Part shown: one piece after another, positions 5,857 through 11,970 of the stretch
How the letters are laid out: each line of letters begins with the position of its first letter
Position numbering within the stretch: position 1 is the stretch's first letter
Virus record (IMG/VR): IMGVR_UViG_3300033146_000636
Coordinates: 1-50,529 of that record
DNA: 50,529 bases
Direction: 5' to 3' (one strand)
Source: a virus
Program-made: the position numbers and the translations under genes
The notes under the pieces: generated by a model
Database searches by the model: none
What the model saw: the letters and a program-made list of their open reading frames with translations, nothing else
What the model was told of the DNA's origin: nothing

Positions 5857-6318
5857 ATGGTTAAATTTAAGATTATTGAAAGTATCACAGATGCAACAGG
5901 TGGACACCGTGGTAATGTTTCCAAGAGTGGTTATGGTATAAATAAACATGATGATGTTAATAATAGAGTAATCGATAATTCACAAGTTGAGACTAAGATT
6001 GATAGTGATTTAGAAATGGATCTTCTAAAGGCAATGGCTGCTGAGAAAGAGAAGGGTACGTACAAAACTGAGGTTGTAGAGGTTAACAAGTTCAAGAATA
6101 ATTTCATGGTTGGTAAAAAAGTAGGTTATTTCAATTTAAACATACCAATTGCTGTTATACTCAATAAGAGGATTGGTGGTGAAAAGTTTAAAAATTTACC
6201 TGATGTATATTTATCCACTAGTTTATATGATGCAATTAAAGATGGTAAAATTGATAAGGTAGAATATAAAATTTTCAATTATGAAATGTTTATAAAATCT
6301 AAATTAAAGCGAAATTAA
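5857..6318 (+). CDS. tagged protein, candidate internal head protein
   Basis: 153 aa starting MVKFKIIES; predicted processing after I-I-E. Residues 10-45 are polar and likely disordered (ATGGHRGNVSKSGYGINKH), followed by a charged helix (DLEMDLLKAMAAEKEKGTYK) and a C-terminal domain with mixed structure. RBS TTAGGAGATCAA; a candidate late promoter lies 17 bases upstream. The size, basic/acidic mix and lack of enzyme motifs fit an injected internal protein. Confidence 0.65.
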   Translation: MVKFKIIESITDATGGHRGNVSKSGYGINKHDDVNNRVIDNSQVETKIDSDLEMDLLKAMAAEKEKGTYKTEVVEVNKFKNNFMVGKKVGYFNLNIPIAVILNKRIGGEKFKNLPDVYLSTSLYDAIKDGKIDKVEYKIFNYEMFIKSKLKRN

Positions 6319-6488
6319 TCAGTTTTCACGTAATCATCACACACATAATATTTACCGATGTCTAATTTATCATATATTATCCTATAGGTTACTTTTCTTC
6401 CACATTTTCTAAAATATACACATTTTTCACACATTGAGTATTCGTTCAATAATTTGGCTTTCAGTTTAAATTCTTTTATTTTTGTCAC
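6315..6488 (-). CDS. four-cysteine CD-(N/D)-(F/W) family protein (GTG start)
   Basis: 57 aa on the minus strand, GTG 6488 overlapping the TGA of the 20-codon leader frame (GTGA). N terminus IKEFKLKAKL is nearly the same as LSEFKLKFKL in the gene at 8640, and the cysteines follow the same plan: CEKC (20-23), C29, then VCDDY (49-53). The GTG/TGA overlap means translation depends on ribosomes finishing the leader frame. Transcribed from the minus-strand early promoter at 6554. Converges with the tagged gene (overlap 4 nt). Confidence 0.6.
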   Translation of the reverse strand: MTKIKEFKLKAKLLNEYSMCEKCVYFRKCGRKVTYRIIYDKLDIGKYYVCDDYVKTD

Positions 6489-6547
6489 AACAACCCTTTA
6501 GACCCCAACGGGTTAACAAATCGTTTTATGTAATTATTTTTTTTCAT
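6485..6547 (-). CDS. 20-aa leaderless leader peptide
   Basis: ATG 6547 lies six bases downstream of a minus-strand TATAAT, so it is the first codon of the transcript. It encodes 20 residues (MKKNNYIKRF then VNPLGSKGLL) and stops at TGA 6487-6485 overlapping the GTG of the four-cysteine gene. Part of it is written by the dispersed element (AACGGGTT at 6507-6514, read in reverse as VNPLG). Probably a coupling peptide for the next gene. Confidence 0.45.
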   Translation of the reverse strand: MKKNNYIKRFVNPLGSKGLL

Positions 6548-6553
6548 AATCAT

Positions 6554-6577
6554 ATTATACCACAGAATGGTGTTATT
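6554..6577 (-). promoter_or_regulatory. early-type promoter, minus strand
   Basis: On the minus strand: AACACC, nine bases ATTCTGTGG, TATAAT (6559-6554). The leaderless ATG follows after six bases. It lies back to back with the late promoter at 6579. Confidence 0.7.
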
Positions 6578-6578
6578 T

Positions 6579-6587
6579 TAATAAATA
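6579..6587 (+). promoter_or_regulatory. candidate T4-like late promoter TAATAAATA
   Basis: TAATAAATAGTATATTAAGG upstream of the tagged repeat protein at 6606; divergent from the minus-strand early promoter, so this 40-bp gap holds both classes. Confidence 0.5.
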
Positions 6588-6605
6588 GTATATTAAGGTG
6601 ATAAG

Positions 6606-7937
6606 ATGAGATTTAGAATAATAGAGGCTCAATTAAATGAAAAGTTAAGTCTAGATTTAGCTAGACGTATTACCAGAGATTATGGTTGGGATAGAAATCT
6701 TTATGATGATATGTTTGGTAAAGGGATATGGAGAGTTAATATACCTTTAGGTGAAGTTAATCCTTGGAATGATATTGAAGATGCACTTGAAAGAGGTGGT
6801 TATTCAGTTAAAGATGGTAAAGCAATAAAGGGTGAACAAGAGACTAAAATAGGTAAAGCACTTGGTAAATTAAAAATTGACAAGGGTACTATAAGTACAT
6901 TACAAAAAAAATATGCAACTCTTTCAGATGAAAGTAGTAAATCTGGGAAAGAACAATCTGAATATAATGTAATTATTTCTAGACACCCATATGATATAAT
7001 AGGGATGTCCGCAGATAGGTCATGGACATCAGATAGTTGTATGAGGGTTGATGGAAAAACCGGTGAATGTTTAACTAATCAAGCACAATCTGCATATAAA
7101 CATGTTAAAATTAATTCTTTGATTGCTTATGTTGTTAAGAGTACAGATACTAATATAAATAATCCTATAGGGCGATATCTGATAACTCCATATGAAAATA
7201 ATGATGGTGTATATTTAAAACGTAATAGCAGTGTATATGGGAAAACAGTTGAAGGTTTTGAAGACGCAATAGATGATTGGTTAAATGAGAACCAGAAAGA
7301 ATTATCAGGAATTTTTAATTTTCCAGATGTATATAATGATGGTGACGCCGAAAGTATTTCTCGTGTGGGTGAAGAATATAGATTAAAAACTATAAATGAG
7401 TTAAAAGAATATGGTGTTATTAAATGTGATATCAAAGACGAAGGTTATGGTAATTGGTTTATAGAAGATCTATTGAATGGTTACATCAAAGTAACAGATG
7501 CTATTATAGATATAACCACTGAATATTCTATAATTTTTAAATCTGGGACTTGGGAAAAGGGAATCTGGGAATACGGGGAATGGATAGATGGAACTTGGAA
7601 AGATGGAACTTGGGTAGATGGAACTTGGAAAGGTGGAACTTGGATAGATGGAGTTTGGGAAGATGGAATTTGGAGAGGTGGAGTTTGGAAAGGTGGAACT
7701 TGGGAAGATGGAGTTTGGAAAGGTGGAACTTGGAAAGATGGAACTTGGAAAGATGGAGTTTGGGAAGATGGAGTTTGGGAAGGTGGAATTTGGAGAGGTG
7801 GAATTTGGGAAGGTGGAGTTTGGGAAAAAGGTGAAATTGAATATGCCCGAGATTATTCAAATATGGAAGGGAAGACGGCTACAAGTTATGAAGATCCCAA
7901 TACATTCAAACTAAAAATCGAACAAAAAATTGTTTAA
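6606..7937 (+). CDS. tagged protein with C-terminal Trp-pentapeptide repeats
   Basis: 443 aa, starting MRFRIIEA (processing predicted after I-I-E, before Ala). Residues 10-310 form a polar domain containing the segment SRHPYDIIGMSADRSWTSDS, a pattern found in uncharacterised phage proteins. Residues about 314-408 hold some 19 tandem pentamers of the type G-(T/V/I)-W-(K/E/R/I/V)-(D/G), predicted to build a long regular beta structure with stacked tryptophans. A short tail follows. RBS AAGGTGATAAG; a late-promoter candidate is 19 bases upstream. Tag and promoter suggest a virion protein, perhaps injected. Function unknown. Confidence 0.75.
   Translation: MRFRIIEAQLNEKLSLDLARRITRDYGWDRNLYDDMFGKGIWRVNIPLGEVNPWNDIEDALERGGYSVKDGKAIKGEQETKIGKALGKLKIDKGTISTLQKKYATLSDESSKSGKEQSEYNVIISRHPYDIIGMSADRSWTSDSCMRVDGKTGECLTNQAQSAYKHVKINSLIAYVVKSTDTNINNPIGRYLITPYENNDGVYLKRNSSVYGKTVEGFEDAIDDWLNENQKELSGIFNFPDVYNDGDAESISRVGEEYRLKTINELKEYGVIKCDIKDEGYGNWFIEDLLNGYIKVTDAIIDITTEYSIIFKSGTWEKGIWEYGEWIDGTWKDGTWVDGTWKGGTWIDGVWEDGIWRGGVWKGGTWEDGVWKGGTWKDGTWKDGVWEDGVWEGGIWRGGIWEGGVWEKGEIEYARDYSNMEGKTATSYEDPNTFKLKIEQKIV
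7545..7831 (+). repeat. 15-bp tandem repeats encoding Trp pentamers
   Basis: About 19 units of the 15-mer pattern GGA-(A/G)(C/T)T-TGG-(A/G)AA-(A/G)(A/G)T encode the pentamers. The repeat leaves several other reading frames open on both strands; those are by-products. Unit number is likely to vary by slippage. Confidence 0.9.
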
Positions 7938-8119
7938 TTAATCTTTTTAAAGTCATCACACACCTCGGTTTCTGCATATTCGTCTGAGTTAGAATATTTA
8001 TATTTTATCTTATATTTTCTTTTATTACAACCACCATAATTATATCTACAATTGTGACACATTGCGAATTCATTTTTTAGTATTCTTCTTAAGACAAAGG
8101 CTTTTCTATTCTTTAACAT
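7934..8119 (-). CDS. four-cysteine CD-(N/D)-(F/W) family protein
   Basis: 61 aa, minus strand, basic N terminus (MLKNRKAFVLRRILK), then CHNC (21-24), GGC (about 30), and EVCDDF (51-56). Its start overlaps the end of the upstream minus-strand gene, so both are read from the promoter at 8511. Converges on the repeat-protein gene with a 4-nt overlap. Confidence 0.6.
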   Translation of the reverse strand: MLKNRKAFVLRRILKNEFAMCHNCRYNYGGCNKRKYKIKYKYSNSDEYAETEVCDDFKKIN

Positions 8120-8504
8120 TTGGAATCCCCCATGTAACGTTATCTTTAAGTTCGACTTTATTCAATTTTACTAACAATCTCAATTTATTATTTGGAAATG
8201 TATCAATTAATTTTTTATCGTATATTGTTATTTTCTCAACATATTCTAGACTCTTAAAATTCTGTAGAGTTTGTAAATCGTTGGTTATGATTACTAACTC
8301 TTCCACATATTGTAAATTCTCTAAACCCGTTATTATTCCAGGTCCATCAACATGTAGTTCTATTTTACCATCGAAAACTTCGAGTTCGTCAAAATTGTGC
8401 ATTCTATCCAAACCTAGTACTAAGAACCCTTCCATATATTTAGATATTTCGGATTCTTTAATTACTAACCCGTTGTAATACATTGCATCGTGTAGTTGTT
8501 TCAT
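8106..8504 (-). CDS. leucine-rich-repeat-like protein on a leaderless mRNA
   Basis: 132 aa. The middle has spaced hydrophobics of the LRR type: LENLQYVEELVIITNDLQTL, then SLEYVEKITIYDKKL, each unit about 22-24 residues with an L-x-x-(V/L)-x-x-L-x-(I) face. The fold would be a short solenoid for protein binding. ATG 8504 is six bases from TATAAT on the minus strand, with no Shine-Dalgarno. First cistron of a two-gene minus-strand operon. The LRR call is from pattern only. Confidence 0.55.
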   Translation of the reverse strand: MKQLHDAMYYNGLVIKESEISKYMEGFLVLGLDRMHNFDELEVFDGKIELHVDGPGIITGLENLQYVEELVIITNDLQTLQNFKSLEYVEKITIYDKKLIDTFPNNKLRLLVKLNKVELKDNVTWGIPNVKE

Positions 8505-8510
8505 AGATAT

Positions 8511-8534
8511 ATTATAACATATAATAGTGTTTAA
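8511..8534 (-). promoter_or_regulatory. early-type promoter, minus strand
   Basis: Minus strand: AACACT, nine bases ATTATATGT, TATAAT (8516-8511). Six bases separate it from ATG 8504. Confidence 0.7.
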
Positions 8535-8549
8535 ACAATAAGTAATTGT

Positions 8550-8609
8550 ATGAAATTTAGATTATTATTATCTAAAAGTAATGAAGAGTTTTACAATACT
8601 TACAAATGA
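8550..8609 (+). CDS. 19-codon frame resembling the start of a tagged gene (remnant?)
   Basis: MKFRLLLSKSNEEFYNTYK then stop. The first residues look like the tag (MKFR-x-L-x-S) but lack the Glu at position 7. No ribosome binding site is visible. It could be the stub of a deleted tagged gene, or chance. Confidence 0.2.
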   Translation: MKFRLLLSKSNEEFYNTYK

Positions 8610-8638
8610 GGGAATAAGTGAGGGAATAAGTGAGGGAA
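8608..8638 (+). repeat. 12-bp tandem repeat carrying a Shine-Dalgarno
   Basis: GAGGGAATAAGT is repeated exactly twice (8608-8619, 8620-8631) plus GAGGGAA (8632-8638), ending directly before ATG 8640. Each unit carries a GAGGG ribosome-binding core; the last serves the four-cysteine gene. Confidence 0.75.
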
Positions 8639-8639
8639 C

Positions 8640-8798
8640 ATGAAGAGGTTATCTGAATTCAAATTAAAGTTTAAATTAACTGAGTATAAATCTGTTTGTG
8701 TTAATTGCGAAAAATACAGATGTTATTCAGGATACAAAAAGATAAACTATAATGGTGATTATGACAGAGTTTGTGATAACTGGGAAAAGAAGAAGTAA
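8640..8798 (+). CDS. four-cysteine CD-(N/D)-(F/W) family protein
   Basis: 52 aa, MKRLSEFKLKFKLTEYKS at the N terminus, CVNC (20-23), C28, then VCDNW (44-48) and a Lys-rich end. Closest to the minus-strand gene at 6315. ATG 8640 is preceded by the GAGGG of the tandem repeat. No promoter of the common type is seen upstream. Function unknown. Confidence 0.6.
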   Translation: MKRLSEFKLKFKLTEYKSVCVNCEKYRCYSGYKKINYNGDYDRVCDNWEKKK

Positions 8799-8799
8799 A

Positions 8800-8937
8800 A
8801 TGGGTTGTCAGGAAAATACAAAACAGAAAATAATTAAAAACAATAATCATTTCCACATTTCCACATTATTATTTATTTTATCAATCCCTGTCGAATTTAT
8901 TGTATTGTTAATAATGTTAGTAATATCTTTGTTCTAA
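8800..8937 (+). CDS. single-TM small protein
   Basis: 45 aa; ATG 8800 follows AGAAGAAGTAAA just after the previous stop. Residues 1-20 are polar; residues 22-45 are one long hydrophobic helix ending at the C terminus (FIVLLIMLVISLF). A tail-anchored inner-membrane protein; a longer frame from 8752 overlaps the previous gene and is rejected. Function unknown. Confidence 0.45.
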   Translation: MGCQENTKQKIIKNNNHFHISTLLFILSIPVEFIVLLIMLVISLF

Positions 8938-8946
8938 TAATAAATA
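8938..8946 (+). promoter_or_regulatory. candidate late promoter TAATAAATA, leaderless start
   Basis: TAATAAATA is followed by five bases (GTAAT) and ATG 8952. If the motif occupies -14 to -6 as in T4, transcription starts on the ATG. No Shine-Dalgarno is present. Confidence 0.5.
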
Positions 8947-8951
8947 GTAAT

Positions 8952-9281
8952 ATGGATAAGACTATAGAAGATAGAATTGATGAAAAAGTTAAATTAATAA
9001 GAGAATTAGATTCACAACTTGTAATGACCCAGGATTTATATCAAAGTATGACTAGTAATTATAAGGATCTATATGAGACTAATAAGGCCAACGTTAACTC
9101 ACAACATATAAATGGTTTCGCTAGTTTATTAAAAGCTATGAATGATTTATTCAAACAGAAGGGTCTATTGCAGAATGAGATCAATGATTTAATAGATTCC
9201 GATGGTATAGTAATAAACGAAAATGAAGATGAGTTAACTGGTAGTAAAGAAGATATATTAAAATTGATTAAAAATGGTTAA
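8952..9281 (+). CDS. coiled-coil protein, possibly small terminase (gp16-like)
   Basis: 109 aa, almost entirely helical and charged (IDEKVKLIRELDSQLVMTQD; LLKAMNDLFKQKGLLQNEIN), with an acidic stretch before the end. In T4-like phages a small coiled-coil terminase subunit (gp16) precedes gp17; here a large PAS gene and a membrane-protein gene intervene before terminase. The size is somewhat below gp16. The gp16 call is inference from position and coil content only. Overlaps the next gene by 8 nt. Confidence 0.45.
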   Translation: MDKTIEDRIDEKVKLIRELDSQLVMTQDLYQSMTSNYKDLYETNKANVNSQHINGFASLLKAMNDLFKQKGLLQNEINDLIDSDGIVINENEDELTGSKEDILKLIKNG

Positions 9282-11322
9282 GTTTTTATTTAATAAAGAA
9301 AAGAAGATAAAACATAGGGATGATTTTCTATATGACAAAAAACCTGTGAGGTGGTATGATACTCTACTCTCATACAGATTATTGGTACTTCTGACATTTA
9401 TGGTATTTTTCATATCAACACAATTGATATTATTTGGTGCAACTGTATCAATAGTTATGAAAATACTCATGGTTATTATATTAGGTTTAGTATCTTCAGT
9501 GTTATTGATATTGTCTAGTTTTATAATAATAAATGGTCACTATAAGATATTTACAAAAGATGTAAAAATTAAAAATAGAGAATTAATTAGTAACAAGGAA
9601 ACAATACACAATCTTGAGATATCTGAAAATAAAAATCGTAAACAATTTGAGACAATATTCAACAAGTCCCCTGATATGTATTATATAATAAATCTAGAAT
9701 CAGGTGTTATAATAGATGTTAATCAGCAAGCCATAAATCAATTAGGGTATAATAAGAAGGAAGACATTGTTGGTTCAGACGCTAAAAAGATATTTGTACA
9801 CCCAGATAGTTATAGTAAATTTGAAGATCAATGGAATGATATCAAAAAACAAAAAAGATTGATACACAAATTAAAATTCCAAAAGGTTACTAAATCTGGA
9901 GATAAAATAGATGTCATAGAGAGTGCAATAGTTTTAAAGAATGGTATAGAAAAGGTATTGCTAATATGTAGAGATATAACAAAAGACTTGAGACTAAGAA
10001 GTGAATTGAGAGAAAGTAAAAATGCCATGAACACTATCATCGAGCAAGATAATAGATCAATAATAATATTAAATGATGATAATAAGAAAGTAGATTTTGT
10101 GAACACATCAACACTGAAATACTTTGGTTATAACATAGATGAATTTCTAAAACTAAACCTCAATGATATATTCATCATAAATGATGTTAGATTCAAATCA
10201 ATATTCGACATCATAGATACAGGATTAAATAATGGTAGGATCTATAAAGAGATTATAGGTGTTAAGAATAGTGGTGACGAAATCAATATAGCCCTATTAG
10301 TTATAAAACTAATAATCGAACAAGGTGAACACGCACTCATGATAATGGATGATATAACGGAGAAAATAAAAACAAGTAAGAAGTTAACCGAGGCTAAACA
10401 CAATATTAAATCATTAATAGATTATTCACCTAATGGTATATTAATACTAGAAAATATGAAAATAAAGGAAGTCAATCCAATATTCCAAAAAATGTTTGGA
10501 GTTAATAACTTAGATATAATAAACAAAGATGTTGAGCACATGATTGATGAATATAAGATTTTCGAAGATACAGAGATAATATGTAACCATAAAAATGATG
10601 AATCAATAACAAGTATGTTATATTCATTAAACCGCGGGGAGTATAAACAAAAAAACCTGAAATTGAGACATATTGATAGATCTGGTACTAAGAAATGGTT
10701 AAGTGTAACTGGTTATAATACTTATATAAGTGGGAATATATATAATACAATGATAATAATCACAGATATAACAGAATTAATGGATATGAGTCTAAAACTG
10801 AAAATGAACACTTATAATTTAGAACATTTCTTCGATATAACAACAGATGCAATATATGAAACAGATAAAGATTTTAATATATTAAATGTTAATGGTAATT
10901 TTAAAAAATTGGTTGGGGATACTGAATCAGATTATGTAGGTAGATATATATATGATTTCGTTTCAGATAAGAGTAGAAACGAATTAATTGGTAAAAACAT
11001 ACAAAGGATAAGAGATGTTAATAAAAATGTAGTTGAGAAAAAAATAATAATTACGGATGCAACAGGTAAAGAACATCTGATAAACGTTTCATCTGTATTC
11101 AAATTCGACGAAAAAGATAATTTTACCGGGTCGTTTGGTATAATAAAGGATATATCTATTACAATAGATGAATATAAACAAGAAGTAAATAAACTGGATA
11201 AACTCACAGAAGGACTGAATGACATCTTAGAGGATAGTGCAATATCAAACCATTTGAAGGATATAAATAAACTTATGAGTAGAAACCTAAATTTAGAAGA
11301 GACTATTATTGAGGAATTATAA
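9274..11322 (+). CDS. membrane-anchored multi-PAS sensor without output domain
   Basis: 682 aa. Two TM helices (about residues 34-56 and 62-87) with no sizeable periplasmic loop, a short coil, then four PAS domains: about 122-240 (FNKSPDMYYIINLESGVIID), 250-365, 375-500 (YSPNGILILENMKIKEVNPI) and 515-630 (TTDAIYETDKDFNILNVNGN). Each ends in a D-I-(T/S) linker typical of PAS chains. The last 50 residues are helical. No histidine-kinase, GGDEF, EAL or methyl-accepting domain follows. It should sit in the inner membrane with PAS domains in the cytoplasm, and might bind and interfere with host sensor proteins. Followed after 1 nt by a membrane coiled-coil gene, a possible partner. Confidence 0.8.
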   Translation: MVKFLFNKEKKIKHRDDFLYDKKPVRWYDTLLSYRLLVLLTFMVFFISTQLILFGATVSIVMKILMVIILGLVSSVLLILSSFIIINGHYKIFTKDVKIKNRELISNKETIHNLEISENKNRKQFETIFNKSPDMYYIINLESGVIIDVNQQAINQLGYNKKEDIVGSDAKKIFVHPDSYSKFEDQWNDIKKQKRLIHKLKFQKVTKSGDKIDVIESAIVLKNGIEKVLLICRDITKDLRLRSELRESKNAMNTIIEQDNRSIIILNDDNKKVDFVNTSTLKYFGYNIDEFLKLNLNDIFIINDVRFKSIFDIIDTGLNNGRIYKEIIGVKNSGDEINIALLVIKLIIEQGEHALMIMDDITEKIKTSKKLTEAKHNIKSLIDYSPNGILILENMKIKEVNPIFQKMFGVNNLDIINKDVEHMIDEYKIFEDTEIICNHKNDESITSMLYSLNRGEYKQKNLKLRHIDRSGTKKWLSVTGYNTYISGNIYNTMIIITDITELMDMSLKLKMNTYNLEHFFDITTDAIYETDKDFNILNVNGNFKKLVGDTESDYVGRYIYDFVSDKSRNELIGKNIQRIRDVNKNVVEKKIIITDATGKEHLINVSSVFKFDEKDNFTGSFGIIKDISITIDEYKQEVNKLDKLTEGLNDILEDSAISNHLKDINKLMSRNLNLEETIIEEL

Positions 11323-11323
11323 G

Positions 11324-11914
11324 ATGTATAAGATACTAGCGATATTAATAATTATAATTATAATGTTGAATTTGAACATAATGTCACAAATTAAACCAAA
11401 TGATATTATAAATACAGGAAGTAAAGTAGAAAATAAAATTACAAATGATGGTAAATTAACATCAGGATCACTAATATGGACTATCACATATGTAATAGTC
11501 ATAATATTAGCAGTGTTTTTTGTTATAATGTTCACATTGAGTAAATTTGGAAATAGAAAAGATGGTGGTAAAACTATCAACCCTGCAGACAATAAACAAA
11601 TAGATAATATATATACAGAATCTAAAAACATAAATAACCTGGTAAATTCAATAAACACATCAGTAAACAATTTAACTACCGGGCAAATAGATACAATAAT
11701 AGAGAACATCCAGAAAATATTGGAAAACCTTAGTGCAATAACAAATGATATTACTACAATAAGCAGTAAAACTGTTGATTATGATAAACAAATAAGTAAA
11801 GTTGTTACATTGATAGAAAGTTTAGTCAAGTTACAAGAAAAATTAGATAGTTCACAACAAGAAATAGTAGGTAAGATGATAACACTAATAGGTATTGTCA
11901 AGAATAGTTTGTAA
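11324..11914 (+). CDS. membrane protein with C-terminal coiled coil
   Basis: 196 aa from ATG 11324 (GAGG nine bases upstream, in the end of the PAS gene). An N-terminal hydrophobic helix (residues 3-20) could be a signal anchor; a second TM lies at about residues 50-72 (IVIILAVFFVIMFTL). Residues 85-196 are low-complexity helical heptads rich in Asn, Ile and Thr (NINNLVNSINTSVNNLTTGQ). Topology resembles a chemoreceptor-like or spanin-like protein, but no signature hairpin or lipobox is present. Co-transcribed with the PAS gene and may act with it; holin or spanin remain alternatives. Confidence 0.55.
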   Translation: MYKILAILIIIIIMLNLNIMSQIKPNDIINTGSKVENKITNDGKLTSGSLIWTITYVIVIILAVFFVIMFTLSKFGNRKDGGKTINPADNKQIDNIYTESKNINNLVNSINTSVNNLTTGQIDTIIENIQKILENLSAITNDITTISSKTVDYDKQISKVVTLIESLVKLQEKLDSSQQEIVGKMITLIGIVKNSL

Positions 11915-11942
11915 TTAAAAATCTTAAGGTTTGAATAATTTT

Positions 11943-11962
11943 AACCCGTTCGAACCCGTTGG
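11943..11962 (+). repeat. dispersed element: tandem AACCCGTT copies
   Basis: AACCCGTTCGAACCCGTT followed by GGGG, in the gap before the terminase gene. The GGGG probably doubles as the ribosome binding site for ATG 11971. Confidence 0.75.
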
Positions 11963-11970
11963 GGATAAAA

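Noticed and set aside
7537-7860. Three extra reading frames across the Trp-pentamer region
   Set aside because: They follow from the 15-bp DNA repeat, which leaves other frames open; none has a start site.
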